NCBI GenBank assembly: GCA_023410675.1 | Contig: JAEYPM010000077.1 | Span: 1 to 64,000 of the forward strand | Length of the DNA: 64,000 nt | Direction: 5' to 3' | DNA from: Bacillota bacterium | Lineage (GTDB): Bacteria; Bacillota; Clostridia; Lachnospirales; Cellulosilyticaceae | Shown: positions 36,039-43,586 of the stretch, one piece after another | How positions within the stretch are numbered: the first letter of the stretch is position 1 | Layout: every line of letters starts with the position of its first letter | Notes under the pieces: model-generated | The model's database searches: none | What the model saw: the letters and a program-made list of their open reading frames with translations, nothing else | Told to the model about the DNA's origin: nothing | Made by a program: the position numbers and the translations under genes

Positions 36039-36389
36039 TTATTGCTGTGATTGCTGATTTCTTCTTTCTTCTTCTTCCTTATCTTTAAGATATTGAATCT
36101 GAGTAGGTGTTTTCCCTGCATATTTAGCAGTTTCACTTTCCCCTTGTTGGATAGCCGTTAATAATTGATCAAAACGTTGCTGGTCTATCTCTATATAACT
36201 CCCACAATGGGGACATGTAATACAATAGCTCTTTGAATAAGGAATAATTGGAATAAAAAATAATGTAAACCACTTTCTTGCTACACATAGTTGCCATCCT
36301 GAATGATTGTTACAATGGTTACATTGTCTTGTCATGACTGAACCATAAAATCTTCTTGTTACTTTGCCCAAACCCCAAATTATAAACAT
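36039..36389 (-). CDS. Zinc-ribbon protein
   Basis: This 116-residue protein has two CxxC pairs (QCNHCNN and TCPHCGS) making one zinc ribbon, separated by a hydrophobic, aromatic stretch (WFTLFFIPIIPYSKSY). A charged coiled-coil tail is rich in E, K, R and Q. This resembles the zinc_ribbon_15 family of unknown role. GGGGAAAGGAT lies upstream. It is single. Confidence 0.75.
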   Translation of the reverse strand: MFIIWGLGKVTRRFYGSVMTRQCNHCNNHSGWQLCVARKWFTLFFIPIIPYSKSYCITCPHCGSYIEIDQQRFDQLLTAIQQGESETAKYAGKTPTQIQYLKDKEEEERRNQQSQQ

Positions 36390-36501
36390 GTTCTTCTATC
36401 CTTTCCCCTAACGCACTTAGCTTATATAATATAAAAAACTTATTTTATTATATCTTAAAATTGTACTTCATACAACCTTCGTATGCTCATACACTAATTT
36501 A

Positions 36502-37320
36502 TTACACAATAATGTAAAAATATCCTAATAAAATCACACCAAGTATAATTCTATAGTAACCAAAGACCTTAAAGTCATGCTTTTTAATATAGTCCATGAG
36601 AAACTTAATAACAATAAGTGACACAACAAATGCTACTACTGATCCTGCGCCAAGTGCCACCCATTCCGTTTGGGTAAAATGAAGACCTGATTTTAATAGT
36701 TTTAGTGTACTTGCTCCTAGCATAATAGGTACTGCAAGGAAAAATGAGAATTCAGCTGCTATGTATCTTGAGGTTCCAAGCAAAACTGCTCCTACTATGG
36801 TTGCTCCTGATCGTGATGTTCCAGGAATAAGTGCAAGAAGCTGAAACATACCAATAGCAAATGCCAACTTAAAAGTAATCTCTGATAGATTATTGAATTT
36901 AGGTCTAGAATCTTTCTTCTCCATAATAATAAATATAACGCCATATATAATTAACATAAATGCCACAGTTGTCACATTGTAAAAAAGCTCATCTATCTTA
37001 TCTTCAAAAAGAACCCCTATAATACCTGCTGGAATTTCAGCAACAATAATTTTCATCCAGAGGCTTATAATATCTTTTCTTTGCTTGTCCGTCTTATTGG
37101 GGTCAATTGGATTAAGCTTATTAAAAAACATAACAATTACGGCTAGAATAGAGCCAAACTGCACAACTACAAAGAAAGTATCTACAAAATCTTTAGATAG
37201 GTTAAACTTCATAAATTCTTCAACCAGTATCATATGCCCTGTACTACTTACAGGAAGCCATTCTGTAATTCCTTGAACGATGCCTAATATGACCGCTTTT
37301 ATTATTTCAATGATGTCCAT
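36502..37320 (-). CDS. uppP: Undecaprenyl-diphosphatase
   Basis: This 272-residue membrane enzyme recycles undecaprenyl pyrophosphate to the monophosphate carrier and gives low bacitracin resistance (BacA). It has the two catalytic motifs GITEWLPVSSTGHMILV and LIPGTSRSGATIVGAVLLG and about seven membrane helices. AGGAGATTAATAG precedes ATG 37320. It is monocistronic and not under the upstream TPP riboswitch by spacing (56 bases from the ABC gene on the same strand), though read-through is possible since I see no terminator between them. Confidence 0.96.
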   Translation of the reverse strand: MDIIEIIKAVILGIVQGITEWLPVSSTGHMILVEEFMKFNLSKDFVDTFFVVVQFGSILAVIVMFFNKLNPIDPNKTDKQRKDIISLWMKIIVAEIPAGIIGVLFEDKIDELFYNVTTVAFMLIIYGVIFIIMEKKDSRPKFNNLSEITFKLAFAIGMFQLLALIPGTSRSGATIVGAVLLGTSRYIAAEFSFFLAVPIMLGASTLKLLKSGLHFTQTEWVALGAGSVVAFVVSLIVIKFLMDYIKKHDFKVFGYYRIILGVILLGYFYIIV

Positions 37321-37375
37321 CTATTAATCTCCTATCTCAATTAAATTTTCCTTCTTTATAGTACCTTATAACAGC

Positions 37376-38122
37376 TCAATTTGCAATGTGTATATGAGCT
37401 AGGATTTCTTTTTTGTACTTTATAAAAGCATCTGATGTAGTAAATGCTTCATCCCGCTTCTCTTTCGTGTTTATGCTCATTTCTTTTGTAAGTGTAGCGG
37501 GTTTTCCTGATAGTATGTATATCCTATCTGATAATAAAATAGCTTCATCAATATCATGAGTAATAAATAAGGTTGTACTTTTAAATCTCTTTCTCACTTT
37601 CAGATACCAGCTATGCATATGGGATTTAGTAATCGTATCTAGCTTACTAAAAGGCTCATCCAAAAGCATGACTTCCTTTGAAAACAAATAAGTTCTAAGA
37701 AGCGCTGCTCTTTGTCTCATGCCTCCAGATAATTGATAGGGATATTTTTTTTCACTCCCAGCTAGTAAAAAATCATCCAAATAGCCTTCGGCTTCTTTTT
37801 GTGCTTCTTTTTTTGAGTATCCTTTGATAACAAGGGGCAAGGCAACATTATCTAGCGTTGTTTTATAAGGTAATAAGAGATCTTTTTGCTGCATATAGCT
37901 CACATTACCTGGTATACCTGTTATGTCTTTTGTATCTAAGAAGACTTCTCCTTTTGTTGGCTTTTCTATACCTGAGAGAATATTAAAAAGTGTGGTCTTT
38001 CCGATTCCACTAGCTCCTAACAAGCAGACCATCTCATTTTGATGGACTGTAAGATTAATATTCTCTATAATAGGGACATTATCATAGCTTTTATAGATCC
38101 CTAAAGTCGTTAATTTTTTCAT
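37376..38122 (-). CDS. ABC transporter ATPase, thiamine/pyrimidine-type (ThiZ-like)
   Basis: This 248-residue ATP-binding subunit of the nitrate/taurine/HMP class has Walker A GASGIGKT (36-43), signature LSGGMRQRAALLRTY, Walker B VMLLDEPFS and the switch His in FITHDIDEA. It is the last gene of the TPP-riboswitch operon and overlaps the binding-protein region closely (11 bases). It energises uptake with the two genes upstream. Confidence 0.92.
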   Translation of the reverse strand: MKKLTTLGIYKSYDNVPIIENINLTVHQNEMVCLLGASGIGKTTLFNILSGIEKPTKGEVFLDTKDITGIPGNVSYMQQKDLLLPYKTTLDNVALPLVIKGYSKKEAQKEAEGYLDDFLLAGSEKKYPYQLSGGMRQRAALLRTYLFSKEVMLLDEPFSKLDTITKSHMHSWYLKVRKRFKSTTLFITHDIDEAILLSDRIYILSGKPATLTKEMSINTKEKRDEAFTTSDAFIKYKKEILAHIHIAN

Positions 38123-38133
38123 GATTGTATCCT

Positions 38134-39114
38134 CTAATCTGGCAAATATTCGTTTGTAAAACCTTGCTCTTTTAAATCTACGCCAATAATCTGATTTTCA
38201 TACATCCAATGATAAAAGTTTTCCCAACGGGTTTGATCAATAGTCCCCCAACTTTCTTTTTCTGCCTTGTATTCCTTAGCTAAAAATTCTTGACTTTTTT
38301 TCGCAAGTTCTATATCAATCTCGGGTGCATACTTAACTAAGATTTCAGCCGCTTCATTTGGATTACTGATTGCATATTCATAGCCTTTAGCAGTAGCTGC
38401 TAAAAATTTCTTAGCTGTATCTGGATCATTTTTTAAAAACTCAGTACTTGAAGCAAGAACAGGGGTGTAGAAGTCAAAAACAGGATTAATATCCTTAAAA
38501 GCAATATAATTTGTATTAAGCCCTGCACATTCAGTGGCTATGCCATCCCAACCATAAAATACCCACACTGCATCAATATCTGTTTGAAGTGCAGTAATAA
38601 CATCTGTCACTGTGTTAGGAATAAGATTAAGTTTTGAGAAATCACCACCATCCTCCTCCATAATTGCCCTTAAAATAGCTTTTTCAAAAGGTGTATCCCA
38701 TGAAGCATATCTTTTGTCTTCAAGCTTTTTAGGGGAATCAATCCCCTTTTCCTCTAAGGATATAATCCCTGATAAATTGTGCTCTAATAGTGATGCAACA
38801 GCCACAACTGGCAGTGGATTTTTTGCTGTTAGTGCAGGTCCTATCTCTTCTTGAAAGCTTACTGCAAACTGAGCTTTACCTGCTGCTACTAGCTGAAGTC
38901 CTCCTCCTTCTGGGGGTTGTATAATTTCTACATCAAGACCTAACTCTTTATAATACCCTTGATCTAAAGCTACATACATGCCTGTATGATTCGTATTCGG
39001 TACCCAGTCCAGTACTACCTGGATTTTTTGAGATGCCTTCTTGCTCTCGCATCCTGAAAAAAATGATAGAACCAATGTACTTACTAGTATTAAACTTATT
39101 ATTTTCTTAAGCAT
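38134..39114 (-). CDS. ABC substrate-binding lipoprotein, NMT1/THI5-like (ThiY-like)
   Basis: This 326-residue extracytoplasmic binding protein has a lipoprotein signal (LVLSFFSGC, Cys22) and an NMT1-type fold (VVLDWVPNTNHTGMYVALDQ; YYKELGLDVEIIQPPEGG). Relatives bind N-formyl-4-amino-5-aminomethyl-2-methylpyrimidine (FAMP) or HMP, thiamine breakdown products. The TPP riboswitch upstream supports a thiamine-precursor substrate; which one cannot be told. Confidence 0.92.
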   Translation of the reverse strand: MLKKIISLILVSTLVLSFFSGCESKKASQKIQVVLDWVPNTNHTGMYVALDQGYYKELGLDVEIIQPPEGGGLQLVAAGKAQFAVSFQEEIGPALTAKNPLPVVAVASLLEHNLSGIISLEEKGIDSPKKLEDKRYASWDTPFEKAILRAIMEEDGGDFSKLNLIPNTVTDVITALQTDIDAVWVFYGWDGIATECAGLNTNYIAFKDINPVFDFYTPVLASSTEFLKNDPDTAKKFLAATAKGYEYAISNPNEAAEILVKYAPEIDIELAKKSQEFLAKEYKAEKESWGTIDQTRWENFYHWMYENQIIGVDLKEQGFTNEYLPD

Positions 39115-39144
39115 TATCTTTCCTCTTTTCTCATTGTATCGAAT

Positions 39145-39888
39145 TCACTTTTTAACTACTTTCCAAGGAGCAGATTTTTTCTCTATATAGCCTGCAAGGT
39201 GCATAAGTATCAAGCTAATAACACTAACTAGAAAGATCACTGCAAACATCTTATCAAAAGAATAGGATTTTCTTACCCTTGTCATATAGACACCAAGTCC
39301 CTTATCTCCTCCTAACCATTCTGCAATTACTGCTCCGATTACAGAATATGAAACGGAAACCTTAAGCCCAGCAAAAAAGTTTGGCATTGCATAAGGTAAC
39401 TTAATATGATATAAGATCTGCCTTTTATTTGCACCCATTGATTTTAATAGCCTTATCGCATCATTATCCACAGATTTAAACCCATCTAATAAAGCCACAG
39501 TCACTGGGAAAAAGCATACTAAAAAAATCAAGAATATCTTAGGAGCAATACCATAGCCCATCCAAAGTACCAGAAGTGGGGCAATGGCTATTGCTGGTAT
39601 TGTTTGTGTGATTACAAAAAGTGGATACAGCATATCATATAATATCTTTGAATGATCCATCAAAATAGCCGAAATGAATGCAAATATAATCCCTATGCCC
39701 AATCCTAAAAAAGCCTCCCCAAGTGATACTAAAGTGTGTTCTAGTAAAATATTTCTGTCTACAAAAAATGCCTTGATCACTTGCAATGGAGATGGGAGCA
39801 TATATTTAGGTAGCACTTCAAAATAAGATAGAGCGGCCCACAGAGTAAAAAGCACAAAAAGCATACTATAAGAGGATCCTTTACTCAT
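39145..39888 (-). CDS. ABC permease, thiamine-precursor type (ThiX-like)
   Basis: This permease has six membrane helices and the EAA loop (LLKSMGANKRQILYHIKLPY). I set the start at ATG 39888, which overlaps the upstream stop by eight bases (247 residues); the first in-frame ATG is 39930 and would add 14 residues within the previous gene. No strong site decides between them. It forms the channel of the thiamine-type transporter with the next two genes. Confidence 0.88.
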   Translation of the reverse strand: MSKGSSYSMLFVLFTLWAALSYFEVLPKYMLPSPLQVIKAFFVDRNILLEHTLVSLGEAFLGLGIGIIFAFISAILMDHSKILYDMLYPLFVITQTIPAIAIAPLLVLWMGYGIAPKIFLIFLVCFFPVTVALLDGFKSVDNDAIRLLKSMGANKRQILYHIKLPYAMPNFFAGLKVSVSYSVIGAVIAEWLGGDKGLGVYMTRVRKSYSFDKMFAVIFLVSVISLILMHLAGYIEKKSAPWKVVKK

Positions 39889-40183
39889 GATGCTTTTTAG
39901 TTTTCTTTTCAATAGACCATACCCCCTCATTAGGATTGTATGCTATTTTTACATAGCTCATCACACTTTCGGCTCCTTCTCGAATACATATCTTTTGACA
40001 TTCTTTTACAATAGTCATGAGCTCATCAAAGTCTCCCTCTACTGTTGTTTCAAAAGGACCTACAAAGGTATTGAGTCCTGTACTTTTTATATAAGCTATT
40101 ACCTCATCCACTACTCTAATTACTTCCTCCCCTTCTACTTTAGGCAATACTTGAATCGCAATTGATGCATTTGGTTGTTTCAT
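39881..40183 (-). CDS. Thiamine-binding MTH1187/YkoF-type protein
   Basis: This 100-residue ferredoxin-like protein of the MTH1187 family (ASIAIQVLPKVEGEEVIRVV; then FVGPFETTVEGDFDELM) binds thiamine or its pyrimidine part in the cytosol in homologues. It is the first gene after the TPP riboswitch, which fits. AGAAGGAGAG precedes ATG 40183, and it overlaps the permease start. Confidence 0.9.
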   Translation of the reverse strand: MKQPNASIAIQVLPKVEGEEVIRVVDEVIAYIKSTGLNTFVGPFETTVEGDFDELMTIVKECQKICIREGAESVMSYVKIAYNPNEGVWSIEKKTKKHHE

Positions 40184-40320
40184 TGTTTTCTCTCCTTCTT
40201 CTTATAATAATTATTCATGTTGTTAATAAATCGCTTTTCTGATTTGTTAGATCATTTATTACTATGCCTATAGCATTCACATTCTAAGCATTAAGTATAA
40301 ACTTTGAATGCCTCTAAGGA

Positions 40321-40353
40321 AAAATAAAAAAACTGCATGGAAAACCCATGCAG
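40321..40353 (-). terminator. Expression-platform terminator of the TPP riboswitch
   Basis: On the minus strand CTGCATGG (40353-40346) pairs with CCATGCAG (40340-40333) over a 5-base loop and is followed by a T-rich tract. This is the off-state hairpin between the aptamer and the operon. Confidence 0.92.
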
Positions 40354-40372
40354 TGATAAAGCATACAATAAA

Positions 40373-40460
40373 TTTTCCTACGCCGGCATTACCCGGATCA
40401 GGTATAAGGGTTGAGGATGATACCAATCCTCTCTCAGCCAAATGATAATCAGCACCCCGC
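40373..40460 (-). promoter_or_regulatory. TPP riboswitch aptamer (THI element)
   Basis: The minus strand carries the textbook aptamer: GGGGTGC, GGCTGAGAGAGGA, ACCCTTATACCTGATCCGGG, and TAATGCCGGCGTAGGAAAA. It precedes the thiamine-type ABC operon, and thiamine pyrophosphate binding should cause termination. The open frame at 40277-40462 on this strand is an artefact of it. Confidence 0.98.
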
Positions 40461-40525
40461 ATATTCGATTTACCTCTTAACTATACAGAATAACAAAAAT
40501 TCTGTCAAGATTTGCATAGAATCAT

Positions 40526-42598
40526 TTAAGCTTGTTTTTCTATAACTATAAGACATGTACTATCAGGAAGTCTAACATTCTTTCTATTCTCATCTAAAAA
40601 AGTTATTTTTTGTGATAGTGCAATCGTATAGCCTTCTTGTAAAAAATGTTGACATTCTATAACTTTTGTTTGATCACCTAATACGTCCGCAATAAACGCC
40701 TTAAACTGAGTCGGTGTAAAATAGCCAAACTGTTCATGAATCTCATAAGCATAGGACTTTTCTCCCCATGTATAGGTATATAAAAATTCCATAGCGTCAT
40801 TAATGAGCATACACACTTCATTTTGTCCTACTACAGTATAATGTATTTCTCTTCCCTTAAAATCTTCCTTAAATCTTTTAAGCCAGTACATCCCTTCCTC
40901 AGATAAAAATTTAATAATCCTTTTCTGATTTTGTGGCTCTGTCATAATGCCATCACGGATAATAATACGTCCACCTGGCTTTAAAACTTCAAATGCACTT
41001 TTCAAGGCTTCCCTTAGTGTTTCATGATTAAATTTTTTGCCATTAAAAGGGATATAAGAAAACAATTCATGTAAGATGGAACAAAAGATAATTGTATCTA
41101 TACTATTTTCAGGAATGTATTCCTTTAAATTAAGTGCATCACCATAGAGTACATCCCACTTTTTAGCTTCTACATTTTTCTTTTTTTTAAGAGCATCTAA
41201 AACATTTTGGGCAATATCAACACCAAGTATCTCTTTATCTGGGTAGGAGGTTTCTATTAAATCCATCAAAGCCCCACCGCCAGGCCCGATATCAACAACT
41301 TTATTTCCTATAATATATTTGAGTATAATTTTTTTGTAGTCTATGGTTTGATTCATGGTTTGTAAATATGTTTCTTCTTCATAAAAGCGATCATATTGAT
41401 CTTTTCTTAAATCAAATAAATCAAACAATAAAATAATTGCTTTTTCATAAAGCACATCTGCCTTTTCTGCCTCCATACAAAAGTCAATAAGCTTTTCTGA
41501 TGGTTTAGAAAACGCAAACTCAAAAAATACAATATTATCTACTAAGTTATATGTATTTATTTTATACACAACATGTTTATTATCCAATAGCACCTTGTTT
41601 ATTATGTCCTTGATATCCATTGACCCTAAATACTTTTCTATAATACGCTTCTTATAAATATTAATTCTCTTTCTTCCATCATGTTCATAGTAGATGGTTT
41701 TCATAAGTCTTTCAAAGCTGATATGTTTTACGCTATTACAGTCTACTGAATAATATGAAAGAAGTAAAATTTTGATAAACTCTTCAAAAGTGAAGTCATA
41801 AAGGGCGGACTCAACATACCATAGCTGAAAATGATCAAATAACTTTTCTAAAGCAGCTTTACTTTCATCATCTTGGAATTTTTGATATTCAAGGTCAAAA
41901 TTTTCACCATTACTAATTGATGTTTTCCTAAGCCTTCTTAATCTTTCTTTCACAGAGAGTTGTTTATTAAATGCTCCTTGAACAATATAGTCTGTTATCT
42001 CTTTAACTTCCTTCTCAATACGGGCCCATAACTTTTTATCTACAGCACTAATAATGCAATAGTTAAGCAGGAAAATAAGTTGCCCTAACATTTCTTTAGA
42101 AACAATGTCCCTTTCAATAAGCTCATATAAAGGCTTGTTTTCCACAAGGGAGACTTCACCACGTATAAATTGACCAATTAATCCATGGGTTAAGATTAGC
42201 GTATGAATGATTTGGCACTTCTTACTCTGTTTGATTTCTACACTTTCAAGGTAAATCTTTGCTGACCCTTCATTATGAGCAAATAGATTATAGCCTTTAT
42301 TTATCCATTTATCTCTTTGATGTCTAAGCCCTGCTTTAGCCACTTCACTCCATTTAAGCACTTCTTGTAAAATTTCTATAACGTCTTTATCCCTTAAATT
42401 AAGTTCTTCCAAACATTCTAATGTTTTTTGCACATAATCAAGTACATAATTGTTCTCTATTTCTTTTAAGGAATATACACGCTCGAAATTTATATTTCTT
42501 TCTCTAGTAAGACCTAAATACATGAGCCACTTCTCATCTTTAAGAATACTTTTATCGCCATTATTAAAACTTCTTATGTGATGTAAAGCTTCTAACAT
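40526..42598 (-). CDS. Large protein with C-terminal SAM methyltransferase domain
   Basis: This 690-residue protein has a class I SAM-dependent methyltransferase at about 425-610: VVDIGPGGGALMDL (434-447), an acidic loop LGVDIAQNVLDALK, and motif IIFCSILHELF. The N-terminal 420 residues are mostly helical and not recognised. They contain LRHQRDKWINKGYNLFAHNE (91-110) and THGLIGQFIRGEV (137-149), which look like conserved motifs. Substrate is unknown. AAAAGGTGGGG precedes ATG 42598. It is single, between the TPP operon and a repeat. The base composition is like its neighbours. Confidence 0.8.
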   Translation of the reverse strand: MLEALHHIRSFNNGDKSILKDEKWLMYLGLTRERNINFERVYSLKEIENNYVLDYVQKTLECLEELNLRDKDVIEILQEVLKWSEVAKAGLRHQRDKWINKGYNLFAHNEGSAKIYLESVEIKQSKKCQIIHTLILTHGLIGQFIRGEVSLVENKPLYELIERDIVSKEMLGQLIFLLNYCIISAVDKKLWARIEKEVKEITDYIVQGAFNKQLSVKERLRRLRKTSISNGENFDLEYQKFQDDESKAALEKLFDHFQLWYVESALYDFTFEEFIKILLLSYYSVDCNSVKHISFERLMKTIYYEHDGRKRINIYKKRIIEKYLGSMDIKDIINKVLLDNKHVVYKINTYNLVDNIVFFEFAFSKPSEKLIDFCMEAEKADVLYEKAIILLFDLFDLRKDQYDRFYEEETYLQTMNQTIDYKKIILKYIIGNKVVDIGPGGGALMDLIETSYPDKEILGVDIAQNVLDALKKKKNVEAKKWDVLYGDALNLKEYIPENSIDTIIFCSILHELFSYIPFNGKKFNHETLREALKSAFEVLKPGGRIIIRDGIMTEPQNQKRIIKFLSEEGMYWLKRFKEDFKGREIHYTVVGQNEVCMLINDAMEFLYTYTWGEKSYAYEIHEQFGYFTPTQFKAFIADVLGDQTKVIECQHFLQEGYTIALSQKITFLDENRKNVRLPDSTCLIVIEKQA

Positions 42599-42637
42599 AG
42601 GATAACCCCACCTTTTATTACTTTTTTGATTTTACCA

Positions 42638-42685
42638 GAGACATCTTAACTTCTTCACTTATTCTGTTACATAATATTGTTTCTC
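42638..42685 (+). repeat. Dispersed ~50-bp dyad repeat, copy 4
   Basis: Left GAGACA and right TTGTTTCTC, followed by TTAGGTGAATCCAC, match the family, with a degenerate left arm. It lies upstream of the methyltransferase gene (opposite strand). Confidence 0.5.
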
Positions 42686-42734
42686 TTAGGTGAATCCACG
42701 AGTACTATGTTAAATTATATCACGTTTTTTACTA

Positions 42735-43451
42735 TTATCTTAAACATTTCTTTTCCTTGATCTTTTCATCTTTTTTAAAAACCCTTATCGTGCTATTAAC
42801 ATCACACGTGGCTAAAAGTATCTCCTTAGGTGAAGATATATCCTGCATATTCAGCTGCTTCATAAGCCATACTTCATTTTTACCAATTATCTTAAGATTA
42901 TTTTTCATAATGTTGCCATCAATAATAACATTAGCTACAAGCCCTTCTGGCTTTGCTGCTATATCCATATCTTCTACATTGACTGGCCTTTTTTCTACTT
43001 TGGGCAAAAAACTTATTTTCCCACTACTTTCCATAATGGCCATACTAATATCATCGATATTATAATAGCCACCTATGCGACACTCCTGTAAAAATTCATT
43101 AACTGTAAACTTAATCTTTTTTAAATTCTTCTCTATAATCTTTCCGTCTTGTATGATGATAACAGGATCACCTTCAAAAAATCTTCTTGCCCATATGCTT
43201 TTAAGGGTTAGAATAGCTATTAATGTATCAATGAGTCCAAATATAGCCATGGCAAATACAAAATCAATCCATTCTATTTCTGTATCTATGGTCATTTGAG
43301 CTGCTATTGAGCCTATTGAGATCCCAATAACATAATCAAAAATACTAAGTTGTGAAATTTGCTTCCTCCCCATAATTTTCGTGAGCAAAAATAATGTTGA
43401 TACAGCAACTATACTTCTAATGATAATCACTATTAATCTAGTCACATCCAT
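42735..43451 (-). CDS. DUF421 (YetF-type) membrane protein
   Basis: This protein of about 238 residues has three N-terminal membrane helices and the DUF421 soluble domain (GDPVIIIQDGKIIEKNLKKI; NEFLQECRIGGYYNIDDI; A-x-x-E-x-x-G motif). In Bacillus such proteins are linked to the spore membrane, but function is unsettled. ATG 43451 sits eight bases after AGGAGTG; the in-frame ATG 43484 lies inside a long hairpin and is unlikely. Confidence 0.85.
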   Translation of the reverse strand: MDVTRLIVIIIRSIVAVSTLFLLTKIMGRKQISQLSIFDYVIGISIGSIAAQMTIDTEIEWIDFVFAMAIFGLIDTLIAILTLKSIWARRFFEGDPVIIIQDGKIIEKNLKKIKFTVNEFLQECRIGGYYNIDDISMAIMESSGKISFLPKVEKRPVNVEDMDIAAKPEGLVANVIIDGNIMKNNLKIIGKNEVWLMKQLNMQDISSPKEILLATCDVNSTIRVFKKDEKIKEKKCLR

Positions 43452-43475
43452 GCCAGGGTCACTCCTATAATAAAT

Positions 43476-43539
43476 ATACTCCATATAGAAGTCACATTGT
43501 ATAAGGCAAACTTTAAAATGTGACTTCTATATGGAGTAT
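43476..43539. repeat. Long perfect inverted repeat before the DUF421 gene
   Basis: Two 23-bp arms (43476-43498 and 43517-43539) match without a mismatch around an 18-base loop. The arm holds AGAAGTCACATT, and GGAGTAT ends the dyad. Similar half motifs (AATGTGAATTC) occur in other spacers of the window. It has no T tract and covers the leader of the DUF421 gene, so it may be a mobile-type repeat or an operator. Confidence 0.75.
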
Positions 43540-43586
43540 CTCCAATTTAATATAAAAATATAGGATGAATATGTTTTTCTATACTA

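Noticed and set aside
40277..40462. 61-residue open frame on the minus strand
   Set aside because: It lies wholly on the TPP riboswitch aptamer and its terminator; the codons reflect RNA structure.
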